Shown here: positions 1 to 11,980 of the stretch, piece by piece
How positions within the stretch are numbered: the first letter of the stretch is position 1
How the letters are laid out: each line of letters starts with the position of its first letter
NCBI RefSeq assembly: GCF_964204645.1
Contig: NC_134027.1
Coordinates: 9,536,485-9,600,484, forward strand
Reading direction: 5' to 3'
DNA: 64,000 bases
From: Tubulanus polymorphus
Lineage: Eukaryota; Nemertea; Palaeonemertea; Tubulaniformes; Tubulanidae
Notes under the pieces: model-generated
What the model was told of the DNA's origin: nothing
Seen by the model: only the letters and a program-made list of their open reading frames with translations
The model's database searches: none
Translations under genes and position numbers: made by a program

Positions 1-486
1 ATCTGATCTGTCTGATATGACAATCAATTCAATCAACTGAACTGTCAGTACCTACTAGTGAGTGTCAGTCAGTGTGTCTGTGCAGTAGCCTACCGCTGTC
101 TCTGCCTGAAGTAGATTCACGATCAGATTTTTTCACTATATTGATAGACATTTGGTAAGGCAGATTACCACTGATAGTTACTGATACTGACATACTGGAG
201 ACGAGCAAGTCTATTTGTTTTTCTTATTCGGATTATAGCGCCTATAGTAATTGGTTACTGCATGATAACGTCCTCGCGGAGGGAAGCTTCGTGTGTGGCA
301 CATACTACATAGGATAGGCCTCAAGACTACAGGCTTGGATCTGGTTGATTTCGACGTGCGTACAACTGTTCAAATTATACGAGTGACTGTTCTGATGTGC
401 TTCGTCTTCTTCTTCGATAATTTCCGGTAGCCTACTTTTGAATTCATATTTTCTTATTTCGGCAGTCAGTGAGACCTGATGATATC
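1..486 (+). promoter_or_regulatory. upstream region and 5' UTR of the PDPR-like gene
   Basis: No other gene is visible here. In the frame of the ATG at 487 there is a stop (TGA) at 439-441 and no ATG between, so the 487 start is the first possible one. The transcription start cannot be placed from sequence; no clear TATA box was found. Confidence 0.4.
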
Positions 487-3400
487 ATGTCCCGGCTTTT
501 GAGATTGAACCCGTTCCGAGAGGTGTCTAAGTACGGCACGAACCGAAATGGATTAAGATATTTATCGAGTAACGCTCCTGATACCGCCAACGCCGCTGCT
601 AATATCGATGTCAGCGGCAATAATAGCAAGAACGAATTTCCAAGCCATGCTCAGGTGGTCATCTGCGGGGCGGGCGTGGTCGGTTCATCGGTAGCTTATC
701 ACTTCGCTGAAAAAGGATGGACAGATGTTGTCGTGTTAGAGCAGGGCAGGTCAGTATTATGCTACATACAAAAAGAATCAAGCCCTAAAAGCTTGTTTCG
801 GGCCAAGTTACTCAAAATATCAACTTGCAGATTAATCCCATTTCTGACAATTGAAATTGAGTTATTTATCTGCTTATCAACTCTGACTGACTTAAAGACT
901 TGCCCCAGACAAGTTCAATGATGCAGAATGTAGCTCAGCCTTTGTTCGGTATCTTGGGTCTAATATTTTTTATTGCATTTTGAAAAATTTCAGCATAGGA
1001 TCGGGTACAACTTGGCACGCTGCTGGTTTACTCGGTCGTGTGAAGGCCTCTAGTTTTGAATGTCATGCGTCAAGGTACAGCGTTGATTTGTATAAAAAAC
1101 TGCAGGACCAAGGCTATGCCACAGGTATGTATGCCTAATGTCTAATTGATCTCAGCTTGAGAGGACGGCGGGTGACCTAGCTCAGTCAGTTTTGGTACTA
1201 CCTATAGGTCATTAAAGCACCCCAATGAACTGGCAGTTGAACTAAAACATTAATCTTTAATCCATTTTATACTCTAATGAAGGATTGCCAAAAGTCTCCT
1301 TTGAATGGGGTTACAAAGAGAAAAGTGACTCAATTAAATTTGAAAGTTAAAAAAAATATGTTTCCGTGCCTACATACCATAATTTTTGAAACAAAAAAGT
1401 TGAAATAGACCCTATCTAATTAACTTACTTTGAGTAGACATACCCCATGTAATTTCTGATTGCCTGTAGTCTATTTTCTGTTCCCTGTTGGATATTTTGC
1501 TCAAATTTTGGAACACATAGGCCTACCTCAAATTATTTTTAACATGGCCAGGGCTGGTAGGCCTATGATTGAACTCGGTCACATGAAGAATGAGGGTATA
1601 ACGCAATATTTTGTAGGTTTAAAGACTTGCGGTAGTTTACATCTTGCGAGGACTACAGATCGAATGACGTATTTCAAACGTAACCATTCACTATGCAAGT
1701 AAATATCAAATCATAACAAAATTTCCCTTGCTTTGCCGTATGGATGATTCCAGTACAGATGGAATATCTCTCCCTAGATAGCGTATTGATCTAAGCAATC
1801 AGATCCAGTTAAGTGATTGATTCGTAATTTCCTTGGGTTTAAGTGCCAGTAGTAAAAGTCTCATGGTGCAATGATGACGATTTAATGCAGGCAGCCATCT
1901 GGAAGGGTTTAGGCTCCTATGATACATTGAAATAACGTTATTTCCGCGTGCACCAAAAAAATGTTCATTTAATTTAAGATCATGGGATCTGGAGAGTCAT
2001 ATAATTAGCGTGAAAGAAGCTAAAGAACTCTGCCCTTTGATCAGGGATGATGACTTACAGGTATTTAGTCAATTACAGTAGAACTCGCTTAATTTAATTT
2101 TTTCCATTTAAAGAATCTATAGTGCTCGTTAACATGGGCAATTTTCACTTCAATTATCAATGCAGGGCCACTACCTCCATTGAAGAATTCATTGTATATC
2201 AATGTCTTTGATTCTAGGGAGCTTTTTGGGTACCGGGTGATGGAGTGGGCAATCCAACAGATATCTGCAACTCATTGATGAGAGCGGCTAAAGATAAAGG
2301 AATCCGATTTTTTGAAAAGACGAAGGTGAACGAAGTGACCACGGTTAATGGTTTAGTTACTGGTGTTAAAACTAGCAGAGGAGATATTGCTTGTGAGAAA
2401 TTTGTCAATTGCGGAGGAATGGTAAGACACAGTTGACTTATTGATCCAAACAATATTAGGTAGCGCCTTGATTAAAAGCAATTCGAAAATGCGTTTGAGA
2501 TGAAGCTGAACAGTTGCCTTTGACGAGATTAATTTTAATTGCGACTACTTTTTCAGTGGGGAAGACAGATTGGAGAATTAAGTAAACCATCTGTTCGCGT
2601 ACCACTGCACGCATGCGAACATTACTATATAGTCACCAAGCCAATTGACGGAGTCCGTCCAAATATGCCTGGTAAGTAGTTTATAGCCTAATTGTTGATT
2701 AATATAATTCAGAACCGCTAGAAAAAAGCTAAAATATATCATAAGAGATGTAGGAATATTTTCAGTGCTGGATATTACTCAATTCATTCTACTGTCTTAT
2801 TTTTGTAGTGATACGCGATTACGATGGATATGTGTATTTCCGCGAATGGAGCGGTGGTCTGATGGGTGGTGGATTTGAGCCTAGCGCCAAACCGGTCTTT
2901 CACGACGGCGTACCGGAAAATTTTGAATATCAACTGTTGTCTGAGGACTGGGATCATTTTCGTGAGTTTCGTTCGATTATTGGATTTTTGTAACTTTTAG
3001 GAATTAACTAAGAATATATCTTCATCCTAATGTGTAATTCCAAGCTTACGGTTGACTTGAATTCGAATTTACAGAAATTATGCTCGAACAAATGCTTCAT
3101 CGATTCCCGGTTCTCGCTGATGCGGAAGTTCGACAGTTGGTCAACGGGCCGGAATCATTTACACCGGATGGTAGATGGATCTTAGGCGAGGCACCTGAGG
3201 TACAGTACCTATTTTAGAGCTTGATTTTCTCATTAGATTCTGCCAAACCATGAAACCCTTCTAAACAGAACAGTTTGCATACTTTCATGTATTCAGTAGA
3301 TATGAGCAAGTGAGAATTTGTGGGATTTGACAAACTTATGTTAATTCCTGCGGTTTGTTGCTATTTAGATTGTTCAGCCAGGTATCCACTCTGCTGGGTA

Positions 3401-6400
3401 TATTAACTTGCTCCTAACGGAATTTCAGGTGAAGAATTATTTTGTGGCTGCTGGAATGAATTCGGCAGGAATTGTTGGCGCGGGCGGTGCTGGTAAAATA
3501 CTTGTAGATCTGATAGTTGACGATGACCTTGACATCGATTATTGGCCTGTCGACATTCGTCGTTTCGTTGATCTTCACAATAATAGAAAATTTCTACGCG
3601 ATCGCGTGAAAGAAGTTTTAGGTAGGTATAGCTATAGGGGTATTCAGATATTCATGTTTTTACGACCTTTAATCAATGATATTCTGAAACTATGAAGACC
3701 GAGCCTGTCGCAATGATAGGATTGATTCCTGGAACTGGCAGTTGTGGATTGATTCTTTTGTCTTCAACATTAAATGAACTAGTTTTCACTCCTAGTCAAG
3801 TTCAAATCGGTTGTAAGTTCACTCTCGGCTTCTAATCAATAAATATGAAACAATCAGCTTTGCCGCTGTAGTCATGCTTAATCCACAACTGGGGTCAACA
3901 TTCACAGGCGTTCAGCTCGCACTTTAGAGTTTGGAGTACAGGGTTAGAACTGTAATCGTAAGCAAGTGGATATAAAAATATTTCACTTTTAAGGTATTTT
4001 CTTAAAAAGACCTAAACTACGATCATAATCGTGAAAACATATTGAACTTATTTCATTTTGAAAGTCCTCAATATCTGAGTTTTTGTGATGGTTCTTTGCG
4101 AATCGATCGAATTTTATGTACTTCACGGAACGTCTCATCAGTTGTTGTTTGCCTCATTTTTGCTGTATAGGACATTCAGCTCAGGTTTCGTATGCGCGTT
4201 CTGACTGGAAAACGCCGCGTAAATTGCGTACGTCTCCGCTGTACACGAGGATGCAGTCGAACGGTGCCGTGTTCGGCCAGAAAAACGGCTTCGAACGAGC
4301 CATGTACTTTCGAGACGTGAAAGGTATAATGATCTGAAAAATGAAGCGTTGCGTATGTCAGTTCTGATGTGAATGAGCTTGTGAATCGCAGGTCTTTATA
4401 TTTGTACATGGTTATGTTTGATATTATCAGGTTGTCCGTGATATTTAGAAACAAAAATGCAGGTTATACCCTATCATTTCGACTGAAAATGCTGTGAATC
4501 ATAAACATTTCTGACAACATAAGCCCTGCTTATGTCTACCACTTTGGGGTTGATAGCTCAAAAGTAGTGACAATTGAAAGTTCACTGTTAGCCTACTGTG
4601 GTATTTGTCAGCTGGTTATCTTTAACCAACTTCTGAGTAACTGGCCCCTGATCGTTGTTTTCAACTTTTTTTGTCAAAAAAAACAGCCACGATCAATCCA
4701 ACTTTTTGATATTACATTGAGCATTTGTTCGCACTAATGTGCTTCATTGTCTAGTAGTACATGTACAGTTGATTGTGAAAAACAAGATCGTCACAGATTC
4801 ATCATCACTTGGGTGAAATAGTTATTAGAAGTGCCAGGTAGGCAGACAGTTGATATCATTATACCATATGTGCAACATGTAGGCCCTATCTATGAGTGAA
4901 ATTGACACTGAATTTCAGTTTCTCGACGGAACAATGAAGAAAGATGCTGGAAAACAGACCATTTATTCTTCCCCACCTTGCTTGTATCCAATCCATCTTG
5001 ACTTTCGCGCAGTACTGGCAAGTCATTCTATCCATTGATCTGCTTGATCTTCAATCTGCTTGATTCTACCATTTAGGTGAAAGTTAGTGGGCCGACCAGA
5101 TGCTATTTTACCTTCCATTTCTTATGTTCAGAGGTGTGCAGGGTACTTCAATGCTCAAAGATATCACAGAAATTTGAAATTAAAGACAAAATTTTTTGTT
5201 TCAGGAAAATATTGTGCACAAAGTTTTGGTGTTGTTTTGAAAGCACGATTTTCGTTTCGTTTCGCTATATCAATTTTTATTTTCGTAATCTAATAATCAG
5301 TTTCGATAGTCTTTTATTTCGATAGAAAATCATTTCCACTATATGTTAAACGCTTGAAATACTTTCGCGCTATCCTTGCTTCCGTTTCGTTTCATTAACT
5401 GTTAACAGTTAATCCAAGCAGATACCGGTTTTTTTGCTGATTTGAATGTTCTATCGGAGGCTGACGAAAATTTTGATCAATCAAAATCTTCACCACGGGC
5501 TAAGAACTGGCCCTATGTACCGTATGTTAAAATGCCTCCATATATAATGTGACCTCTAGATATACCCTTTGTTACCAGACATCACATAATTACAATTGAC
5601 AAAGATGAAATATATGTACTGGACCCAGTTCCCTTGTTATTATGGTTGGATTTGACTCTCGACTTGAAATAAGTTCATTTCCGATGTTAAAACTCTTAAA
5701 TTTAACTGAGGAACTCTACACCGAGTATAATATTGTCTACATTTCTGAAGCTATATGCAAGATTACTGAAATATTTATTTGCTTTTGCTTTTCATGGCCA
5801 ACTGGTTGTTACCAGTTTAATGAATTGGCCACGATAAGTCAATTCTTGAATATAGGTTTTATGATTAGATTGTGCCAACCTCGATTGACAATTACAACTT
5901 TGGACACAATAACTAGGAGTACCACCGAAGAATAAGTTAAAATAACTTATCTGATTAAAACCATATTGGGTTCATGGCGGTCATTGACTGTCCTTAAATG
6001 GGAATGGTTCAAATCAAGGCCTTGAATATTATGGAATGGACTCTAAGAATCCTTAAATCATTGTCACGGTCCTTGAATGGCATCGCCTCATCACGAGATT
6101 ACAATTTGAAGCCTCTGGTCACATGGCATCTTTTTCAATTATCTATGGATCGACCCAATGTTAATTGGAAATCTAATGAACTATTCAAAGAGGCTCTGAA
6201 ATGCGGAGTCAAAATAGCCCTTGGAACTATGAACCACATCCTCTCGAGATTCAATTTCAGTCCAGTATCAACGATTCTAGTACACACAATGATGTACACA
6301 TGTACGACTGATTATATTTTTGCACAGGTTTGCATGCCGTAGTTAGCTATCCTAATATGGAACAAATAACGAGCAGAAAACTGCGCACGTCACCGGTTTA

Positions 6401-9400
6401 TACAAGATTGGCAAAAAGTGGTGCCGTTTTCGGACAGATCATGGGCTTTGAATGCCCGATGTATTTCAAGCAACGTTCGAGAGACTCGACTACTGGTAAA
6501 AACTCAAATTAATCATTGTTTGTTCACGTCACTTGTCTTAATGTGTTTATTTTATATTCTTCGTTGCAGGAGGTCATCCATTTAATGTGTGGGCAAATTT
6601 TTTCACTAAAAAATTCAGGCTCTGCAATTGCATTGTTTTACTATCATGTAAAAACAGGGAGCTTGACACTTCAAGCTACTATTATGAGACAATGTAAATG
6701 GACGACCTCTGACTAGCATTCAAACTCATGCAGCAGCTTAAGTGTTTATGTTCAATGTCTGATGTCACTGAGGTCAGAAAAAGTTCAATAAATTCTACCA
6801 GTTCAACACTTCAGATTAGATAATTTTGAGATTCGATTTTCTGCAGAAGGACTAAACACAATGAAAGTAAGGTATCTGTAATTATAACATAAACACTTGG
6901 GGATTGCAACTTTATTCTTTCTGTTTAGCTGCACATTCTGCATCCTGCGCAGTATTCCTTCTTTTTCCTTTTTCTACTTATGTAATTTTTGCATCATTTT
7001 TTCACTCATTCGATGATCATAGATAGTACATGTCTAATATTCGGTAAAGATGGGTCCTTGCCTTGGGTTTCTTATATCTATAAATCATTTTTTTAAGCAG
7101 TCGGTGACAAATGAAATGCCTGAACGACTTAATCAGCCACATTTGTCCAGCAACTGCAGGGTGTCTCAAAAAATGTCCTGCCGTAGCTTCAAGATAAATT
7201 ATTCTTTGACTATGATTGAAATGAATTTTGGCTGGTAGACCTTGATGTTTGGGAAAGGTTGAAATGCAATAATAATTCCATTTTAATAGCCATTCAAAAA
7301 CATGCTAGTGCTCAACCTTGCATGGCTTATCATAGCATTTCAACATTTCATCCTCGAGCAAACATCCGTCAAACGTCTACCAACCTTGCTCCCCCCCTCC
7401 CACAAAAAAAAATTCATTACAATTATAGTTAATGAATAGTTAGAGCTAGGGTAACACATTTTCTGAGACACCCTGTTTATGATCAAACAGTACTATAGTA
7501 CTAAATCTCATGTTACCTCAAGAACTCATTAGAAATAGTCCCTTAGATTTACTGTTCATGCTATCAGGTAAAGAAAGAGGAAGAGGCTGGTCTGAAGTGT
7601 TTTAGTTGCCAAAGCCAAGAGAGGAACAGGTTTTACAATTGTTGTTAGATAAGAACAAACTAATCGTGATGATTTATGAGACATGAGTCAAACTAGGGTC
7701 TCGACTATGGAACTAGGTCCAGAGCCATGTAATCTGTAGGGACCACACTTCCCATGAGGCGTAGATGGCTGGTACAGCGGATCAATTTTTGTGCAGCGGT
7801 CAACAACTTTATATAATGCTTTTTAGTTTAATAGAAGAAGTCCCATTATTTGAATTTCATATGTTTGAATTCATTAAAACTTTACTTCATCATTAGTTCT
7901 GACACATTGCTTCTGTTTTCATGTTGCGAGTTTGTATACTCTGTCACTTGCGTTTCTGGTCATTCTACCTGATGATGGCTGTTAGTCAACAGCTGAAACG
8001 CTGTGGTTTCTTTTTGATGAATTTCAACGTATAAAATTCGAATTGTGGGACTTCTTCAATTATCTACAGCATACAAAAAATCAAGTGTTTATTCGACTAT
8101 TGCCTTTTAGTTTATCGTATATGTAACCTTTAGATGCTCGCAATCCTATAATGCAGCATGGTCCGTTAACGTTTTTTTATTTGTAACCATTAAGCATGGG
8201 CAGCCTGTGTAATCAAGCAAAATGTAAAATATAAAGATCTGGTCATTTTGTGTGTGAGTGCGCGTGAGTGTCGATGCTTATTCAAGTTTTATAGCCACAC
8301 TTTAAGCCTAAAACCCTGCAAATCCACACTTATGGCCTAAATTGCTTGGGAGCTAAAGCGTTTTCTGATGATGATAAATTATTGGGTAGCCAGCTTCTGT
8401 GCCTATATTACACAGCACGGATATGTAGTGGCCACCCTTATGTATATTTAGTACCATAGACCAACAAGGGTTTTGATTGTGTGATTAGTTATTATATAAT
8501 CAAGGAAATTTGAATTCTTTCAATTTGGTTTAATGTTTTTTTAAATATATTTACATAGAAATTTCTGCGTATTATTACAATAAAATGGTTATGGTGCCGG
8601 AAAGTCATCTTCTAAATTGAATTTGATAAAATATTTTGGAGGTGCTATCTAGTTGATGGTTTGAAAATGTATTGCTGAATCAGGATTTGATAAACGATTT
8701 GTATGAATTTGGATTTCAGCTGCCGAAGAACTCGATTTTTCGACTACTACAGGTAATATTGTAAGCGGGTCTTAACTTGTAGATCGGGGAGATATTCCAC
8801 TCAGAATTACAAACCAATAAACCCTGACTTGAGCTCGTAAACCACAGAGATTTTCATTTAATATTGTAGATGAATACTACGATAATCCGGGTACACTACA
8901 AAATGGATTCGGTAAACCGGACTATTTCGATAATGTGAAAAGAGAATATTGGAGCTGTCGTAAGGGCGTTAGCGTCATTGACATGTCATCATTCAGCAAG
9001 TTCGAAGTTAAGGTAAATTTCATTCAATATGATTTTCTTAATGGTTTTTGTAGATGCTAGATTTACCGTAATGACATTTATGGCTCCATTCTTAGACAGT
9101 TAGATAGAACTAGCTTTAAAGAACTCTGTTACTTCAAATTTACGCCTCTTGCCTCTCCCAGTTATTTGATGATATTAGAGTGATGATTTTAGAAAATCAG
9201 GCCGTGTTTGGTTTCTTTGACGTTAGCTTTAGAACCTACCAATATATCAATTTATGATATGATGTGGTTGGTTAAAGATAACTGGTGGATAGATACCATA
9301 GTTACAATGAACTTTTAATTGTTACTATGTCAACTATCCAATGGTTAACTCTAACCAACAACTGGCCCCGGGTTATCCAAAATTTTTGGTGCTGATCTAG

Positions 9401-11980
9401 AAAATTTGGAAGGCTGTGGTTACAATTCAGAAGAAAGAAAAGGCATTTTTCAGATTAACCAGCCATGTCATAGGCTACAAGCGGGGTCCCTCCCTCAGTA
9501 TTAGATATTTTTTTAAGAAACACATCAGAAAACATGCAATAGGGGTCCCTCCATCGGTATTAAAGATTTTCCAAGAAATATGTATTATGGCTGGCTGGAG
9601 TTATGAACTAATTGGTGATTAATCTGTGTCTAGTCGGCAGGCAATGAAGTGGTCGAATGGTTGCAGTATATTTGCTCGAACGATATAGATAAACCCGTGG
9701 GGACTGTTATACACACGGGCATGTTGAACAGCCACGGCGGATATGAAAACGACTGTAGCGTGGTTCGAATGGATGAAAATTGGTAAGCTATCCTTGGGAA
9801 AATCTATATGCTCAGTTGACAATCCAACCCTCTGTAACCATTTTAAACTTTTTTGGAATGGCAGCCTTTTCATTCTCAATGGATTGTCACTGTGTCAACT
9901 ACCCAGAGATTAAGTCTTACCAACTTTTTAACAACTGGCTCAGGGGACCGGTTCCGTGGTCAGGGCTTAGACTTAGGACCAGTCTAAGACAATTTTAGTT
10001 CTATAGCCAATCTAACAGTTTAAGACCAGTCTTATGATTAAAGACCACTTTTGGTCACTAGTCTCAACTATGGAACCAGCCCCTGGAGCCTGATATGATT
10101 AATCAATCACGATTTGGTTTGTTTTGTGTTTCAGTTACTTTATGATATCTCCAACTGGTCAGCAGACACGAGGAATGGCCTGGATATCTCGTCATATGCC
10201 TCGAGAAATGAACGTGCTGTTGAGCGACGTGACGTCGATGTACACAGCGTTGAACGTGATTGGTCCGAAAGCACAGGAGCTGCTTTCAGAATTAACCGAT
10301 ACTTCGATGAAGAAGACAGATTTTCATTCCATGACTTGTAAGGTATGTCGTATGGTTATACATGAATGGACAGTAGATAAGGGGCCGTCCATAAAAGACA
10401 CTCCACACAAAACATGTCCACCGAATGTCCATTTTGCACTTACCCCCATTGTCCATCGGACGACAAAGCAATTAAAGATTAATCCAGGATATCCTTTTTA
10501 TGGATAGTCCCTAATGAACAAATTACAGACTCAGTTCAATTATGCGGTGGGATCGGGTATTGAAATTCCTGTGACCTTTCGAGTTTTCTTATTACCGTCT
10601 TCTATTCTTTGTGAAAATTTATTTTCATTTTCTTTAGGAAATAAACTTAGGCAATGCTAGCGGTATAAAGGCAATGCGTTTGACACACACGGGAGAAGAT
10701 GGCTGGGTTCTGTACATTCCATCTGAGGTGAGAAAGCCGCTGAAAGTTTGATCATCAAACTTGCTATTTGAGCAACTAATGTCTATCTCTACGTCTCTTA
10801 TTCTTACAGTATGCGTTACACGTGTACGATACTCTTATGACGAAAGGACGAGATTATGGAATTCGAAACGCCGGTTATTACGCGTTGCGATCGTTGAGGA
10901 TTGAAAAGTTTTTCGCGTACTGGGGCTCGGATCTCAGCGTTTTCACCACTCCATTCGAGGTCGGAAGAGAATTCCGTGTGAAATTTGATGTAAGTAAACG
11001 TACAAAATCTTTCCAGTAGTAGACACTCGTTGAAGTCATCTTTGACTGAATGTAATGCCAATATTTTTGCCCCTAGAGTTGACACTTGCCCTGAAGCTAG
11101 TTCATTATATCCTGCATTAGGTTAGGTAACATAGGGTAGCCTGAAATTCTTTCGATTTTTCATATTCTATCATGTCGCTTGAACTCTTTCAGTTACGGTT
11201 GTTTTGTCCAACTTTCTTATGATTAGGTCCTACGATTTGTTGTATGACTCCCTGTGTATTATCTGGTTAATAAGAACTGCTTATATTGTCAAATCATCAT
11301 GGAAAATTATGTTTCATTGGTAATAATAATGTATCCTCGGGCAAGACACTTATCCTCATTGTCTCTCTCCAACCAGAAGAAAATGGGTACCTGGTTTGAT
11401 AGATGACTCCCGAGGGCCTAGTAGTTGCTCAGATGTTACTTCTTCTCAGGGAGAGATGACTGATACATGGAATAAATTTATAGGCTGGGGATAATAATGC
11501 CAAAGTTGGAGCGCATTTGAACTGACTCCTGGTTGGGATGCTATATAAATGAGGCTATAATGATTATTATTATTATCATTTCAGAAAGGTGATTTTATCG
11601 GGAAACAGGCGCTTCTGAAACAGAAAGCCGAAGGCATACGACAGAAGCTTGTTTACTGTACAGTCGAGAACCATGACAAAGATACGGACAATTGGACGTG
11701 GAGCGGTGAGCCGATATATCGTAACGGTCGATGCGTCGGCAGCGTAACGTCGACACATTTCGGATACACGATCGATCGTCTAGTCTGCCTGGCGGTCATC
11801 AACGACGTCGACGAAAACGGCGACAAACGTCTTATCAAAAGCGACTTTTTCACAAAACAGGCCGATTGGGAGATTGATATCGCCGGGCAGTTGTTCCCGG
11901 CGAAAGTTTCGATATATCCACCGAAATTCGCGGCAGTCTCGAACACGCAAGCGTATATGCCGTCGAAGAAGATTTCCTGA
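487..11980 (+). CDS. PDPR: PDPR-like mitochondrial FAD oxidoreductase / GcvT-domain protein
   Basis: Probable regulatory subunit of pyruvate dehydrogenase phosphatase in the mitochondrial matrix, from the dimethylglycine/sarcosine dehydrogenase family. Exons: 487-749, 994-1124, 1617-1698, 1979-2060, 2218-2421, 2557-2671, 2809-2961, 3075-3199, 3429-3621, then 4171-4323 (A) or 6328-6495 (B), 8720-8752, 8870-9012, 9634-9782, 10135-10342, 10638-10727, 10810-10989, 11585-11980. With exon A this gives 899 aa; human PDPR is about 880. All phases agree. The Arg-rich N-terminus looks like a mitochondrial presequence. The FAD-binding GAGVVG is at residues 61-66. Further PDPR-like landmarks are [55 protein letters not shown] and, near the end, DWEIDIAG. 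The second half is the folate-binding aminomethyltransferase fold. The PDPR assignment over DMGDH or SARDH rests on these stretches, and a PDPR-like paralogue is possible. Confidence 0.9.
4171..4323 (+). other. PDPR: PDPR alternative exon, version A
   Basis: This 153-nt exon (51 codons) is flanked by tgtatag and gtataa. It enters and leaves in phase 1. It encodes the segment linking the FAD domain to the GcvT domain, with [11 protein letters not shown] and GFERAMYF. It is closer to the vertebrate form than version B, because it keeps GFER followed by a basic/aromatic run. It lies about 2 kb upstream of version B in the same orientation. Confidence 0.85.
4577..4650 (-). repeat. fragment of a dispersed hairpin MITE
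   Basis: This stretch is similar to the reverse complement of one arm of the hairpin at 9267-9359. Shared blocks include GGTTATCTTTAACCAAC and the flanking ACTGGCCCC. It lies in a PDPR intron and looks truncated. Confidence 0.5.
6328..6495 (+). other. PDPR: PDPR alternative exon, version B (duplicate of exon A)
   Basis: This 168-nt exon (56 codons) is flanked by ttgcacag and gtaaaa and has the same 1-1 phase as version A. It repeats the same block in diverged form: [11 protein letters not shown], then GAVFGQ, GFE and MYF. It has no stop and carries five extra codons at its end. Divergence with an intact frame and intact splice sites argues for an old functional duplication rather than an assembly artefact. 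Both versions are multiples of three, so either, both or neither could be spliced in without a frameshift. Confidence 0.85.
7825..8065. mobile_element. inverted-repeat element with a hammerhead-like core
   Basis: The 12-bp arms GAAGAAGTCCCA (7834-7845) and TGGGACTTCTTC (8046-8057) are perfect inverted repeats, with further AT-rich similarity inside them. The interior holds CTGATGA, a 6-bp stem and GAAAC at 7969-7999. Penelope-like retroelements are known to carry hammerhead ribozymes flanked by repeats, so this may be such a remnant. It lies in the intron before the PDPR microexon. Confidence 0.45.
8720..8752 (+). other. PDPR: PDPR 33-nt microexon
   Basis: A short exon between ttcag and gtaata, phase 1-1, encoding roughly [11 protein letters not shown]. 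Vertebrate PDPR has an acidic stretch with LALEQSK at about this point, so its inclusion is plausible. It is symmetric, so skipping it keeps the frame. Confidence 0.65.
9267..9359. repeat. hairpin MITE in a PDPR intron
   Basis: An imperfect inverted repeat with arms of about 40 nt: GTTGGTTAAAGATAACT on the left matches the reverse complement GTTGGTTAGAGTTAACC on the right, and the ACAAT/ATTGT bases meet near the centre. A related truncated copy lies at 4577-4650. Confidence 0.65.
9941..10085. mobile_element. short MITE with CAGGGG termini
   Basis: A 145-bp element in a PDPR intron. The left end is CAGGGGACCGGTTCCGTGG; the right end read in reverse is CAGGGGCTGGTTCCATAG. Its interior is rich in short CTTAGACT / AGTCTAAG palindromes. 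Similar sequence recurs near 20550-20660 and in fragments near 7694 and 21886. No clear target duplication was seen. Confidence 0.6.
11325..11576 (+). mobile_element. SINE-like element abutting the last PDPR exon
   Basis: The body contains CTCGGGCAAGACACTTATCC, ATGGGTACCTGG and GGTTGGGATGC, blocks I recognise from short interspersed elements of aquatic invertebrates. It ends in an (ATT)n tail. The tail runs straight into CATTTCAG, the splice acceptor of the last coding exon at 11585. Confidence 0.6.

Noticed and set aside
4171-6495. Idea that the PDPR exon pair is an assembly duplication
   Set aside because: The two exons differ at many codons and in length, and the surrounding introns are not similar, so a recent artefact is excluded.
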